Source of the DNA: Pseudoalteromonas neustonica
GTDB lineage: Bacteria > Pseudomonadota > Gammaproteobacteria > Enterobacterales > Alteromonadaceae
Length of the DNA: 64,000 bases
NCBI RefSeq assembly: GCF_001653135.1
Contig: NZ_BDDS01000002.1
Coordinates: 434,001-498,000 of the forward strand
Direction: 5' to 3'
In this document: piece by piece, positions 53,419 through 63,720 of the stretch
Layout: each line of letters begins with the position of its first letter
Position numbering within the stretch: the first letter of the stretch is position 1
The notes under the pieces: model-generated
Seen by the model: the letters and a program-made list of their open reading frames with translations, nothing else
What the model was told of the DNA's origin: nothing
The model's database searches: none
Program-made: the position numbers and the translations under genes

Positions 53419-56025
53419 TTATGCGCTTTGTGTTGATTCTAAAAAATCTTGCGCAAAGCGTTGTAACACACCCCCTGCGGCATAAATTGATAGCTCTTCT
53501 TGGGTGTCAATTCGGCATTTTGTTGGCACGTTGAGCACTTCGCCATCTGTGCGAGTTATGGTTAAATTAACCGTTGCACCAGGGGTTAGTTCACCTGTTA
53601 CATCATAACTTTCACTGCCATCAAGTTTGAGGGTTTTACGAGTCGTGCCTGCTTTAAATTCAAGTGGTAATACGCCCATCCCTATTAAGTTAGTACGGTG
53701 AATGCGCTCAAAGCCTTCTGCAGCTATGACTTCAACACCCGCTAAGCGTACACCTTTTGCTGCCCAATCACGCGATGAACCTTGACCATAATCAGCACCT
53801 GCAACGATGATCAACGGCTGTTTACGCGCCATGTACGTTTCGATTGCTTCCCACATACGAGTAACCGTGCCTTCTGGCTCAACACGAGCGAATGAGCCTT
53901 GCTTTATCTCACCGTTTTCAATCACCATCTCGTTAAGCAATTTAGGGTTGGCAAAGGTCGCGCGCTGCGCTGTTAAGTGATCGCCACGGTGTGTTGCGTA
54001 CGAGTTAAAATCTTCTTCTGGTACGCCCATATGAGTGAGATATTCACCCGCCGCGCTGCTGGCCATAATTGCATTTGATGGTGATAAATGGTCCGTTGTT
54101 ATGTTATCGCCAAGCACTGCTAAAGCGCGCATCCCTTTCATAGTCCGCTCACCTGCTAATGCACCTTCCCAATAAGGTGGGCGGCGAATATACGTACTTT
54201 GTGCGCGCCAGTCGTAAAGCGGGTCGTTATCTTCACCGTAATCAACGGTTAAATTAAACATGGGCTCGTACACTTTTTTAAACTGTTCTGGTTTTACACT
54301 CAGCTTAATAACGGCATCTATTTCTTCATCTGATGGCCAAATATCTTTAAGGGTAACGTCGTTACCGTGTTGATCTAGACCAAGTACATCTTTTTCAATA
54401 TCAAAACGAATAGTTCCAGCAATGGCATAGGCCACCACTAACGGAGGAGACGCTAAAAATGCTTGTTTTGCATAAGGATGAATACGACCATCAAAATTAC
54501 GATTACCCGAAAGTACTGCCGTGGCGTATAAATCACGGTCAATCACTTCTTGTTGAATAACCGGATCAAGCGCGCCACTCATGCCATTACACGTCGTACA
54601 TGCAAAGCCAACAATACCAAAACCAAGCTGCTCAAGTTCTGACAATAATTTGGCGTCTTCAAGGTATGATTGCACCGCCTTTGAACCCGGCGCGAGTGAG
54701 GTTTTAACCCACGGTTTACGACTTAAACCTTTCGCGTTTGCGTTACGGGCAATTAAACCTGCGGCAATCACGTTACGTGGATTACTGGTATTAGTACAAC
54801 TGGTGATAGCTGCAATAATACAGGCACCATCGGGCATTAAACCGACTTCGTTCTCGACTACACCTGAGATACCTTTTGCAGCCAAATCACGGGTAGAAAC
54901 ACGGCGATGTGGATTTGAAGGACCTGCAATATTACGCCCTACACTTGATAAATCAAAGGTTAGTACACGTTCGTACTGCGCTGTTTTTAGACTATCGCTC
55001 CAAAGCCCGGTAGTTTTAGCATAATTTTCAACAAGCGCAATTTGCTCTTCTTCACGCCCTGTTAAGCGCAAATAATCAATGGTCATTTGATCTATATAAA
55101 ACATCGCAGCAGTGGCACCAAATTCTGGTGTCATATTTGAAATGGTTGCACGATCGCCTAATGTTAATGCGTCAGCACCTTCGCCATAAAACTCTAAATA
55201 AGTTGATACAACGCGTTGTTCGCGTAAAAATTCGGTGATAGCAAGTACGATATCCGTTGCAGTAATACCCGGTTGGCGCTTACCAGTGAGCTCAACACCT
55301 ACGATGTCTGGCAGGCGCATATAAGAGGCGCGACCAAGCATCACACTTTCAGCTTCGAGACCACCAACACCGACTGCAATTACGCCAAGTGCATCGACAT
55401 GTGGTGTGTGGCTATCTGTACCAACAAGGGTATCTGGAAAAGCAATACCATCGCGGTTTTGGATCACTGGCGACATTTTTTCAAGGTTGATTTGATGCAT
55501 GATGCCGTTACCCGGTGGGATCACATCAATATTTTTAAAGGCCGTTTTTGTCCAGTTAATAAAGTGAAAACGGTCATCGTTTCGTCTGTCTTCTATGGCG
55601 CGGTTTTTTTCAAATGCATCAGGATCAAAACCTGCGTGTTCCACTGCCAATGAGTGATCTACAATTAACTGTGTTGGTACGACTGGATTTACTTTCGCCG
55701 GATCGCCGCCTTTTGCTGCAATGGCATCACGCAAGCCTGCTAAATCAACCAATGCGGTTTGCCCTAAAATATCGTGACATACTACGCGTGCTGGGTACCA
55801 CGGAAAATCTAAATCTTGTTTACGCTCAATCAGCTGCGACAATGCTGCGGTTAGCATGTCTGGATCACAGCGGCGCACTAAGTTCTCTGCTAATACGCGT
55901 GATGTGTAAGGCAAGGTAGCGTATGCACCTGGCTTAATGTCATCAACGGCGGTTTCGACATCAAAGTAATCTACATTACTGTTTGGTAACGGTTTTCGAT
56001 ATTTGGTGTTATTAATAATGGTCAT
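53419..56025 (-). CDS. acnD: 2-methylisocitrate/2-methylcitrate dehydratase AcnD (Fe-S)
   Basis: An 868-residue aconitase-family enzyme that dehydrates 2-methylcitrate. Cluster cysteines are visible in SCTNTSNP and in FACTTCNGMSG; DSHTPHVDALGVIAVGVGG is the aconitase signature. The swivel domain follows at the C-terminus with GADYGQGSSRDWAAKG. The length matches AcnD, and adjacent prpF confirms it (AcnD requires PrpF). It is separated from prpC by 145 bases holding a terminator-like hairpin. Confidence 0.95.
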   Translation of the reverse strand: MTIINNTKYRKPLPNSNVDYFDVETAVDDIKPGAYATLPYTSRVLAENLVRRCDPDMLTAALSQLIERKQDLDFPWYPARVVCHDILGQTALVDLAGLRDAIAAKGGDPAKVNPVVPTQLIVDHSLAVEHAGFDPDAFEKNRAIEDRRNDDRFHFINWTKTAFKNIDVIPPGNGIMHQINLEKMSPVIQNRDGIAFPDTLVGTDSHTPHVDALGVIAVGVGGLEAESVMLGRASYMRLPDIVGVELTGKRQPGITATDIVLAITEFLREQRVVSTYLEFYGEGADALTLGDRATISNMTPEFGATAAMFYIDQMTIDYLRLTGREEEQIALVENYAKTTGLWSDSLKTAQYERVLTFDLSSVGRNIAGPSNPHRRVSTRDLAAKGISGVVENEVGLMPDGACIIAAITSCTNTSNPRNVIAAGLIARNANAKGLSRKPWVKTSLAPGSKAVQSYLEDAKLLSELEQLGFGIVGFACTTCNGMSGALDPVIQQEVIDRDLYATAVLSGNRNFDGRIHPYAKQAFLASPPLVVAYAIAGTIRFDIEKDVLGLDQHGNDVTLKDIWPSDEEIDAVIKLSVKPEQFKKVYEPMFNLTVDYGEDNDPLYDWRAQSTYIRRPPYWEGALAGERTMKGMRALAVLGDNITTDHLSPSNAIMASSAAGEYLTHMGVPEEDFNSYATHRGDHLTAQRATFANPKLLNEMVIENGEIKQGSFARVEPEGTVTRMWEAIETYMARKQPLIIVAGADYGQGSSRDWAAKGVRLAGVEVIAAEGFERIHRTNLIGMGVLPLEFKAGTTRKTLKLDGSESYDVTGELTPGATVNLTITRTDGEVLNVPTKCRIDTQEELSIYAAGGVLQRFAQDFLESTQSA

Positions 56026-56135
56026 AATAAAAGTTCGCTAATAGGTGACGGTGGTTGCACACGTATAGTGTGTTTAAGGAAAGTGTGAAAAAGAAGAAGC
56101 CTTAAAAACTATGTACAATTAAAATGTGCAAAAAG

Positions 56136-56166
56136 AAAAGGTGAGCGCTTGAACGCCCACCCTTTT
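56136..56166 (-). terminator. Terminator-like hairpin between prpC and acnD
   Basis: On the minus strand AAAAGGGTGGGCG and CGCTCACCTTTT pair with one bulge and one mismatch, followed by CTTTTT. It lies five bases past the prpC stop inside the operon, so it could lower expression of acnD and prpF relative to prpB and prpC, or mark an operon boundary. Confidence 0.6.
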
Positions 56167-56170
56167 GGTC

Positions 56171-57295
56171 TTAACGTGATTCGATTGGTGTATAACTGCG
56201 CGCATCTGGCCCAGTGTAATCGGCACTTGGGCGGATAATACGGTTGTTAGCACGTTGCTCTTTTACATGAGCAGTCCAACCAGTTACACGACTCATCACA
56301 AAAATAGGGGTAAATAACTTAGTTGGAATACCCATAAAGTGATAGGTCGATGCATGGAAAAAATCAGCGTTACAGAATAACTTTTTCTCACGCCACATGA
56401 CTTCTTCACAGCGTACTGATACTGGATAAAGTACATTGTCGCCGACTTCAGCAGCTAGTTTTTCAGACCATTTTTTAATGATCACATTACGTGGATCAGA
56501 CTCACGATAAATGGCATGACCAAAGCCCATGATTTTATCTTTACGTGCAAGCATGCCCATAATTTCTTGCTCTGCGTGATCGGCATCAGTAAGACCTTCA
56601 ATTAAATCCATTGCCGCTTCATTTGCGCCGCCGTGTAATGGACCGCGTAACGTACCAATTGCACCAGTTACACATGAATGAATATCAGATAGTGTTGATG
56701 CACACACACGACCGGTAAAGGTTGAGGCATTAAACTCATGCTCTGCATATAAAATCAGTGACACATTCATCACTTGTGCAAACAGTTCTGACGGTGCTTT
56801 ATCATGTAGTAGTGTTAAAAAATGTGCGCCAACTGAGTCATCGTCAGTGTGTGTTTCAATGCGAACGCCATCATGGGTAAAGCGATACCAGTAGCAAATA
56901 ATACTTGGGAATACGGCAACCATACGATCAATTGCATCATTTGCTTCGCTAAAATCATTTTCCATTTCAAGATTACCCAGCATAGAGCAACCTGTACGCA
57001 TTACATCCATTGGGTGAGCATCTTTTGGAATGTTTTCAAGCACGGTTTTAAGTGCCGCTGGCAAACCACGTAAGCTTTTTAATTTAGCTTTATATTCAGC
57101 AAGTTCTGAAGACGTTGGCAATTCGCCACGTGAAAGTAAAAACGACACTTCTTCAAATTGCGCTTTTTCAGCCAGCTCTGCGATATCGTAACCACAATAC
57201 GTTAAACCTGATCCTGTTTGTCCTACTGTGCACAATGCTGTTTGACCTGCTACTTGACCACGTAAACCTGCACCACCTAATGCTTTATCGACCAT
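56171..57295 (-). CDS. prpC: 2-methylcitrate synthase PrpC
   Basis: A 374-residue citrate-synthase-family enzyme that condenses propionyl-CoA with oxaloacetate. It has the short-form length typical of PrpC and the conserved MGFGHAIYRESDPRN and GPLHGGANEAAMD stretches with active-site His residues. The N-terminal GLRGQVAGQTALCTVGQTGSGLTYCGY-type region (ALCTVGQTGSGLTYCGYDI) is characteristic. It is 38 bases after prpB in the propionate operon. Confidence 0.95.
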   Translation of the reverse strand: MVDKALGGAGLRGQVAGQTALCTVGQTGSGLTYCGYDIAELAEKAQFEEVSFLLSRGELPTSSELAEYKAKLKSLRGLPAALKTVLENIPKDAHPMDVMRTGCSMLGNLEMENDFSEANDAIDRMVAVFPSIICYWYRFTHDGVRIETHTDDDSVGAHFLTLLHDKAPSELFAQVMNVSLILYAEHEFNASTFTGRVCASTLSDIHSCVTGAIGTLRGPLHGGANEAAMDLIEGLTDADHAEQEIMGMLARKDKIMGFGHAIYRESDPRNVIIKKWSEKLAAEVGDNVLYPVSVRCEEVMWREKKLFCNADFFHASTYHFMGIPTKLFTPIFVMSRVTGWTAHVKEQRANNRIIRPSADYTGPDARSYTPIESR

Positions 57296-57333
57296 GAGTA
57301 TTCTCCTAAATTTTGTTGTTCTTATAATTGGGA

Positions 57334-58206
57334 TTATTTATTTGCTGAAAAAAGATTATCAAGGGTATTTTCATACGTGTGATAATCTAAAAAGTCATAA
57401 AGTTCAGCACGGGTTTGCATGTTTTCAATTTGGCTTTGTTGCGAGCCTTCATTTAAAATAGCAGAGTACACATTAAGCGCCGCTTTATTCATCGCTCTAA
57501 ATGCACTTAGTGGGTAAAGCACCATTTGAACGCCAACATCTGATAACTGCTCTTTAGTGTAAATAGGCGTTTGACCAAATTCAGTAATATTTGCCAAAAC
57601 GGGTACGTTAATCGCTTTAGAAAATGCTTGATAATCAGCAAGGTCGTGGACTGCTTCAGCAAAAATTGCATCAGCACCCGCTTCAACACAGGCGGCTGCA
57701 CGGTCAATTGCGGCATTTAAGCCTTCTTTTTGGAATGCATCGGTGCGCGCCATAATGTAAAAATCGCTGTCAGTTTTTGCATCAACGGCCGCTTTAATAC
57801 GGTCAACCATTTCACCTTGAGAAACAATTTCTTTATTTGGGCGATGGCCGCAACGCTTTTGCGCAACTTGGTCTTCAATATGAAAACCTGCCGCACCTGC
57901 TTTGGTCATTTCTTTGACTGTGCGTGCAATATTAAATGCCCCGCCCCAACCGGTATCAGCATCAACAAGTAGCGGTAAATCGCTTGCACCAGTGATACGA
58001 CGAATATCTTCAAGTACATTATCAAGGCTGGTCATACCTAAATCTGGCATACCATATGAGGCATTGGCAACACCTGCACCTGATAAGTAAATTGCTTGGT
58101 GGCCCATTTTTTCAGCCATCATTGCTGTGTACGCGTTAATAGTTCCTACCACTTGCAGTGGGTGGTTATTCGCTATCGCCTGTTTAAACTTTGATCCTGC
58201 TGACAT
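57334..58206 (-). CDS. prpB: 2-methylisocitrate lyase PrpB
   Basis: A 290-residue isocitrate-lyase-superfamily enzyme that splits 2-methylisocitrate into pyruvate and succinate. The catalytic Cys motif [10 protein letters not shown] is present, as are the metal-binding [11 protein letters not shown] and the [11 protein letters not shown] strand. It is the first catabolic gene behind the GntR regulator (76-base gap). Confidence 0.96.
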   Translation of the reverse strand: MSAGSKFKQAIANNHPLQVVGTINAYTAMMAEKMGHQAIYLSGAGVANASYGMPDLGMTSLDNVLEDIRRITGASDLPLLVDADTGWGGAFNIARTVKEMTKAGAAGFHIEDQVAQKRCGHRPNKEIVSQGEMVDRIKAAVDAKTDSDFYIMARTDAFQKEGLNAAIDRAAACVEAGADAIFAEAVHDLADYQAFSKAINVPVLANITEFGQTPIYTKEQLSDVGVQMVLYPLSAFRAMNKAALNVYSAILNEGSQQSQIENMQTRAELYDFLDYHTYENTLDNLFSANK

Positions 58207-58282
58207 TGCTGTCTCCTTTGAACGGTAGCTGCTCGAGGCAGACTCTATTTTTAAATTTTAACTATGACAATTTTGCTATTAG

Positions 58283-58987
58283 TTATTTATTGACTGCACT
58301 TTTTTGTGCAGCCAATAAATCAAATTTGTTTTGAACATTTGCTTGCGATGCACTGATGTGGCGTTTCATTAATAGCTCAGCTAATTCACCATCGTGGCTT
58401 TCAATCGCATTAATGATTGCTAAGTGCTCATCAAACGCTTTTGATACTCGCGGGCCAACCATGCCCATTTGCACACGATACATACGAATTAGCTGATAAA
58501 GCCCATTACTCAGTAGATGAATAAGATGATCGTTTTTACTACCTTTAATAATGCGATAATGAAAATCCAAATCACCCGCTTCTTGATAGTACGACTCGCC
58601 CTCTTTTACTCGCTGAGTTTGTAGATGTTGATTAAGTAATTGTTTTAAGCTTTGCACTTCATCTGCTGCCATATTGTCGGCAGCTAATCGACAAGCTAAG
58701 CCTTCAAGGGCACTGCGCACTTCGTATACTTCTATCAAACGCTCTGCAGTAAGGGCCACCACGCGACAACCCACATTGGCTTTGCGCTCAACTAAATAGC
58801 AACTTTCAAGGCGGTTTAATGCTTCGCGTAATGTCGCACGACTTACCCCATAGCGCTTTGCCAGTTCAGGCTCTGAGATTTTGCTGCCTTGCTCTATCGT
58901 ACCTTCGACAATTTCACGACGCATATCCACAAACACTTGATCGGAAGCTGTGGTAATAGGTGTTTTGCTAAAAGCGTCTTGCGTCAT
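58283..58987 (-). CDS. GntR family regulator of the propionate operon
   Basis: A 234-residue FadR-type GntR regulator. The N-terminal winged helix (about 20-80, with SEPELAKRYGVSRATLREAL and NRLE) is followed by an FCD ligand domain with metal-binding His and Asp residues (for example HYRIIKGSKNDHL). It is the first gene of the prp operon. Three TGTCGACA palindromes upstream fit autoregulation by a dimer. The inducer is probably a methylcitrate-cycle intermediate; that is inference from the family and context. Confidence 0.92.
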   Translation of the reverse strand: MTQDAFSKTPITTASDQVFVDMRREIVEGTIEQGSKISEPELAKRYGVSRATLREALNRLESCYLVERKANVGCRVVALTAERLIEVYEVRSALEGLACRLAADNMAADEVQSLKQLLNQHLQTQRVKEGESYYQEAGDLDFHYRIIKGSKNDHLIHLLSNGLYQLIRMYRVQMGMVGPRVSKAFDEHLAIINAIESHDGELAELLMKRHISASQANVQNKFDLLAAQKSAVNK

Positions 58988-59003
58988 TTAATACTTCTCT
59001 AAG

Positions 59004-59015
59004 ATTGTCGACAAT
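59004..59015. promoter_or_regulatory. GntR operator candidate 1 (ATTGTCGACAAT)
   Basis: A perfect 12-bp palindrome 17 bases upstream of the GntR start codon. The core TGTCGACA repeats twice more in the same intergenic region. Confidence 0.65.
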
Positions 59016-59091
59016 TAATGACTACACTATGGTCTTTTGCTGAAAATGTGTCAAGCCTAAATCACCAAAAAGAGTGTTTAAAACCGACTAT

Positions 59092-59099
59092 TGTCGACA
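59092..59099. promoter_or_regulatory. GntR operator candidate 2 (TGTCGACA core)
   Basis: A second TGTCGACA, centred 86 bases from the first, about 105 bases before the GntR start. Confidence 0.55.
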
Positions 59100-59153
59100 T
59101 AAAAATAGATAACTATATTTAAAAGCTCAAAATGCAAATAAAAAACCAGTAAA

Positions 59154-59161
59154 TGTCGACA
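59154..59161. promoter_or_regulatory. GntR operator candidate 3 (TGTCGACA core)
   Basis: A third TGTCGACA, centred 62 bases from the second and about 80 bases before the divergent rsmF start, so it may also touch rsmF transcription. Confidence 0.5.
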
Positions 59162-59240
59162 GGAATAACAACCATAAAATTTTATTTAAGGCGACCCTCA
59201 GTGCCAGTAATAATGATAGAATACACCTTTAAAATTCTCT

Positions 59241-60689
59241 GTGAGCTTAGTCTTGGACGCCAATACCTATATCCCCCAGCCTTTTATAGATGACGTAAAC
59301 ACCTATTTACCAGCGCACCTAACACTCGATGACTTTCTCAGTGCCTGTCGCAGACCCCTGCGCAAATCTGTACGCGTTAATACTCTAAAAATGTCAGTTG
59401 AGGATTTTAAGCTGGCAGCCAAAGAAAAAGGCTGGCAATTAACGGCGATCCCATGGTGTAGCGAAGGTTTTTGGTTAGTACGCCCTGAAAAAGAAGAGCA
59501 AGCATTAGCCTTAGGGAACACTGACTTACACCTAAGTGGTGCCATGTATGTTCAAGAAGCCAGCTCAATGCTGCCACCAATGGCACTCAAAGAGTCATTA
59601 ATTGATGCAACACATGTGCTTGATATGGCATCAGCCCCAGGCTCTAAAACCTCACAACTTGCCGCACTAATGAATAACCAAGGTGTTTTGGTTGCTAATG
59701 AATTGTCGTCATCTCGCTTAAAAGTACTCAGCGCGACATTAAAACGCATGGGGGTGGGCAATTGTGCACTCTCACATTTTGATGGTGCTATTTTTGGTGA
59801 TTACATGTATGAGTGCTTTGATAGTATTTTGCTTGATGCTCCCTGCTCAGGTGAAGGTACCGTTCGTAAAGATGCTGATGCACTAAAAAACTGGTCCATT
59901 GAATCAAATATTGATATTGCTAAAGTACAAAAAAACTTAATTAAAAGCGCCTTTTATGCGTTAAAACCCGGCGGCACTTTAGTGTACTCAACCTGTACTT
60001 TAACACCGCTAGAAAATCAGCAAGTGTGTGACTACTTGCTAAGCGAATTTCCAGAGCTGCTAGAAGTACACCCATTAGATGATTTATTTACCGGCGCAGA
60101 GCTCGCTACAACGTCTGAGGGTTACTTACACGTTTGGCCACAAACTTTTGATAGCGAAGGTTTTTTTATTGCCAAATTTAAAAAGCTGGGTAGCTGCGAT
60201 AACCCTAATCAAAAAGTTAAAAAAGGCGCTTTCCCTTTTCAACCTTATGATAAAAAAGCAGCCTTGGCATTTAATAGCGAACTTAAAAAACAATTTGCTG
60301 TGCAACCTCTTTCTGGCAGCTTAATGCAACGCGATAAAGAATTGTGGTTATTTCCTGAGGAATTTGATGCCATTGAAAATAAAATAAAATACGCTCGCTT
60401 AGGTATACACCTTGGCATGATCCACAAAAATGGGGTTCGTCTTAATCATGAATTTGCCACTGTGTTTGGCGGACAATGTTCAAAAAACGTCTATGCGCTA
60501 ACTAACGAACAAGCCAATGATTACTTTCAAGGTAAAGATATTCGTTTAACTGAACCAACGAGTACATTAGGAGAAGTAATACTAACGTTGTGCGGCTGCC
60601 CAATAGGATTAGGTAAATGGCAAAAAAATAAAATCAAAAATTCATTGCCACGAGATTTAGTGCAAAATACGCAATTAATTGTTTGGTAA
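59241..60689 (+). CDS. rsmF: 16S rRNA C5-methyltransferase RsmF
   Basis: A 482-residue SAM-dependent enzyme that methylates cytosine 1407 of 16S rRNA. Present are the Nol1/Nop2/Sun stretch [16 protein letters not shown], the catalytic [14 protein letters not shown] and the second catalytic Cys in [12 protein letters not shown], then a PUA-like C-terminal part. Length matches E. coli RsmF (479). It starts with GTG at 59241; no better ATG exists and the first residues resemble the family N-terminus. The ribosome site is weak. Confidence 0.93.
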   Translation: MSLVLDANTYIPQPFIDDVNTYLPAHLTLDDFLSACRRPLRKSVRVNTLKMSVEDFKLAAKEKGWQLTAIPWCSEGFWLVRPEKEEQALALGNTDLHLSGAMYVQEASSMLPPMALKESLIDATHVLDMASAPGSKTSQLAALMNNQGVLVANELSSSRLKVLSATLKRMGVGNCALSHFDGAIFGDYMYECFDSILLDAPCSGEGTVRKDADALKNWSIESNIDIAKVQKNLIKSAFYALKPGGTLVYSTCTLTPLENQQVCDYLLSEFPELLEVHPLDDLFTGAELATTSEGYLHVWPQTFDSEGFFIAKFKKLGSCDNPNQKVKKGAFPFQPYDKKAALAFNSELKKQFAVQPLSGSLMQRDKELWLFPEEFDAIENKIKYARLGIHLGMIHKNGVRLNHEFATVFGGQCSKNVYALTNEQANDYFQGKDIRLTEPTSTLGEVILTLCGCPIGLGKWQKNKIKNSLPRDLVQNTQLIVW

Positions 60690-61039
60690 GAAGAAATGTT
60701 AATAACAAAAACATAAAGTTTTATTTTTTACTTTATTTTAATACAAACCATTGTTTTAAAAGCAGTATAAAAATCACTCATTTTATTGTGTCTTTTTACA
60801 TATGTTAACTACACTTAATATTACTTTCTACTTCTCCCTTAATGAATTTAGAAGGTGTTCCCAAGTTAGCGCAGGCTCGTCAAGAGCCACCCCTAAGCCC
60901 AGAACAATGCAGATTCGTTCTGGGCATTTTTTATCTAAAAGCAATAAAAGCGTAAAACTTTTTTAAACATGTAGTTTTCTATTGCCTTATGTGTGCTTTG
61001 TTGTTTTTATAGGTAAAAAGCTAACTCAAAGGAATTACT
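60690..61039. other. 350-base intergenic region with a strong hairpin pair
   Basis: No gene seen. The middle holds two adjacent hairpins ending in a T run (60874-60932). The remaining AT-rich DNA should include the promoter of the deacetylase gene, which is preceded by AAGGAA. Confidence 0.6.
60874..60932 (+). terminator. Double hairpin with T run: rsmF terminator or small RNA 3' end
   Basis: GGCTC-gtcaa-GAGCC (60874-60888) is followed by GCCCAGAAC / GTTCTGGGC (60897-60905 and 60917-60925, 11-base loop) and TTTTTT. The second is a textbook intrinsic terminator on the plus strand. It lies 208 bases past the rsmF stop, so it might end an independent small RNA rather than the rsmF mRNA. Confidence 0.75.
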
Positions 61040-61864
61040 ATGCCTAAGCCATTCACTTTCATCTCTATTGCTTATTTATTAACAAGCGCCTCCTGTTTTG
61101 CACAAGACTCAACAAAATACCTAGGTTTTACCTATCCAGACAAAGCACAAAATGCGGTGAGTATTACCTTCGATGATGCAAGAGAAAGTCAAGTCGATGT
61201 AGGCACTACCATACTCAATAAGCACAATGTAAAAGCGACTTTTTACGTATCCCCATTTAATGTTGAAAAGCGCCTTAAGAAATGGCAAAAAGCAGCTAAA
61301 GCTGGCCATGAAATCGCTAATCACACTAGCAGCCACGTTTGCACAGGTAATTTTGAGTGGCTTAGAAAACAAGGTTTATCACTTGAACAAACGACACTTG
61401 AGTGGTTAGAAAACGATATACTAAGTGCGCAACAATACCTCGCGAAGCATTTAGACGTTACCCCGCGAGCATTTGCCTACCCTTGCGGGAACACCTTTGT
61501 TGGTCGCGGCATAAAGACCAAAAGCTACGTACCTTTAATTGCCAAACATTTTGATAGTGGCCGAACCTGGTTAGACGAGTCTGCTAATAATCCTAACTTT
61601 ACTGACTTTGCACAACTAACGGGTCTGCGAATTGATGGTATGAGCTTTGATGAAGTCATTACTATGACTGAGCAATTACGTAACAATAATGCGTGGTTAA
61701 TTTTAGCAGGCCACGATATTGGCGAAAAAAGTCAGTATTCAACGGATGCGAAAGTTTTAGAGCAGCTTATTATCTACTTTAAAGACCCAAAAAATGGCTA
61801 CTGGCTCGATACGGTAAGTAATGTTGGCGATTATGTAAAAAAACAGCGTAAATCAATCGACTAA
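61040..61864 (+). CDS. Secreted polysaccharide deacetylase
   Basis: A 274-residue protein with a signal peptide (cleavage near ASCFA-QD, residue 21) and a NodB homology domain: VSITFDDARESQ (catalytic Asp pair), EIANHTSSHVC (metal His residues) and AYPCGN. Such carbohydrate esterase family 4 enzymes remove acetyl groups from chitin, peptidoglycan or related glycans; the substrate is unknown. AAGGAATT precedes the ATG. Its stop overlaps the stop of the convergent phosphatase gene by four bases. Confidence 0.9.
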   Translation: MPKPFTFISIAYLLTSASCFAQDSTKYLGFTYPDKAQNAVSITFDDARESQVDVGTTILNKHNVKATFYVSPFNVEKRLKKWQKAAKAGHEIANHTSSHVCTGNFEWLRKQGLSLEQTTLEWLENDILSAQQYLAKHLDVTPRAFAYPCGNTFVGRGIKTKSYVPLIAKHFDSGRTWLDESANNPNFTDFAQLTGLRIDGMSFDEVITMTEQLRNNNAWLILAGHDIGEKSQYSTDAKVLEQLIIYFKDPKNGYWLDTVSNVGDYVKKQRKSID

Positions 61865-63714
61865 TCATTCGTTAAATCAAATTCTGTGGTGCGATTATCG
61901 GGATGAAGTAACTGATAACGCGCCAACTTCCCTTGCTTTAAATCAATTAAGCTAATAGCAGAGTCGCTCACAAGGTACTTTTGTCCATCACCTATTGTTT
62001 GGTGTTTATCAACTTCCATATGCCAACGTTTCGTAAAGAAATTTAATGGGCTTTTCGGTGAATATAAAATTGAATCGAGCTTATCGAGTATATTAATTAA
62101 TTTTCGCGGAAATTCATTTTTAATGCCACTGGCGGTAAGTTGCCAGATCCGATTCGGATGTTTGCCAAAGCGTTTTTGCACTGAAAAGCAAAACGAATAA
62201 TGTACATCGCCTGATAATATCAGCGTTTCTTTTGGAGTGTCGTCGCGGCGAAAGGTATCGAGTAATTTTTTAGCTGAGCCTTCATGGGCCATCCAGTTTT
62301 CAACATCAACTAATAATGGCTGCCCACACATATTAAATAATGCTTGAATTGCCTCTATTGATTTAACCCCAAACACCGGCGCAGGTGAAACGATAATCAC
62401 TTGCTCATGCGTAAGTAAGCTTGCTTCAAGCTCCATGAGTCGTTCCCAATCAAGTAAGCCTGAGGGTTCATTAAAGTTTTGTTCATTACGCCAACGATGA
62501 GTACGAGTATCTAACACCACCACCTTTGGTACAGTGTTAAGCTCATAATGCCAATGATTAAATTCCAGTATGGTTTTATCAAATGCCTTAAACTGCCACT
62601 GTTTTTGCTCAGTCAAACTTGCTTTAAATTCATCGAGTAAAACAGCTGTTTTCTTACCTGCATCATTACCAAAGCCTTGGATTAACCAGTAACTGATCAA
62701 ACCATTATTTATAATACGCCGACTCACTGGATGTTGATAAATCAACTGCTCCCACCCTGCTGTTAAATTCCAATCATCGGTCACGTCGTGATCATCAAAC
62801 ATCATTAAAGTGGATACGTTTGCAAATAACACCTGCACATCTTTTAAACCTTCACTAAAGCCGACTAAGGCCTGCTTTTCGCTTTCAAATATCTGTTGGC
62901 ATTTATTGCTTGATGCTTGATAAGTAATGGTATCTATACTGATATGCGCCCATACAATCGAACTAAAATTAAGCAGGTATAGCGCTATAAACTCTTCAAA
63001 CGCAATTAAGTGATTGGCTGCTTTTAAACTTGAAAAATGCGGCTCATCTTTTTTGAGCCAATACCCTACGCCTATTTTACTGCGTTGCTGCCAAGGCACT
63101 TTAGGCAAAAATAGGTGCCGCTGATAGAGTTGGTCGGTTAATTTTTCAGGCAGTGCTATATCAAGGGGTTGTTCTTTATAAATACCGAGTAAATCAATCA
63201 GCCTATATATCGCAATTAGCATGGCGCCGGCAACGTCATCTGCGTAAACCTGATCGCCTGATAGTAATAAAATATCAGCCCCCGCTTTGCTATTACTGCG
63301 ATTTTGCTGTTGAAAATCATTCGCTGCAACTAAGCTGTCTTTTGCTGGATGATGCGGATTACGACATGAACCATGTAATATCTGCTCGAGTGTATGTGGA
63401 ATTACAAACTCAGGGGTTGCCTTACCTTGGTAGCAAAAAACACTTAAATCCACCTCCGCAGAGTCGTTAAATAAGCGATAGCTTATCAATTTATCAATGG
63501 GGAGTGTGGCAACCACAGGCTTTATTATTACAAAATGCAAATAAAGATGAGCACCTAAAGCAACGCTATGATGCTCGCTGAAGGTGTCTATTTTATCAAA
63601 CTCTATACGATACTGTGATGCCACAGATGTGGCAAATTGTATGCAAACTTCAGCAGCATCTGCGCGGCGCACCATCGGCCCCATTAATAAAAGAGGAAGT
63701 GATGCATCACTCAT
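61861..63714 (-). CDS. PhoD-like metallophosphatase family protein
   Basis: A 617-residue protein with calcineurin-like metal motifs in the PhoD arrangement: LLLSGDQVYADD (about residue 150), MMFDDHDVTDDW (about 310) and LILSGDVHYSF (about 500). No signal peptide is evident, unlike classical exported PhoD, so it may be cytosolic. The substrate is unknown. It lies six bases behind the TatD-family gene and may be cotranscribed with it. Confidence 0.85.
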   Translation of the reverse strand: MSDASLPLLLMGPMVRRADAAEVCIQFATSVASQYRIEFDKIDTFSEHHSVALGAHLYLHFVIIKPVVATLPIDKLISYRLFNDSAEVDLSVFCYQGKATPEFVIPHTLEQILHGSCRNPHHPAKDSLVAANDFQQQNRSNSKAGADILLLSGDQVYADDVAGAMLIAIYRLIDLLGIYKEQPLDIALPEKLTDQLYQRHLFLPKVPWQQRSKIGVGYWLKKDEPHFSSLKAANHLIAFEEFIALYLLNFSSIVWAHISIDTITYQASSNKCQQIFESEKQALVGFSEGLKDVQVLFANVSTLMMFDDHDVTDDWNLTAGWEQLIYQHPVSRRIINNGLISYWLIQGFGNDAGKKTAVLLDEFKASLTEQKQWQFKAFDKTILEFNHWHYELNTVPKVVVLDTRTHRWRNEQNFNEPSGLLDWERLMELEASLLTHEQVIIVSPAPVFGVKSIEAIQALFNMCGQPLLVDVENWMAHEGSAKKLLDTFRRDDTPKETLILSGDVHYSFCFSVQKRFGKHPNRIWQLTASGIKNEFPRKLINILDKLDSILYSPKSPLNFFTKRWHMEVDKHQTIGDGQKYLVSDSAISLIDLKQGKLARYQLLHPDNRTTEFDLTND

Positions 63715-63720
63715 GCTTAA

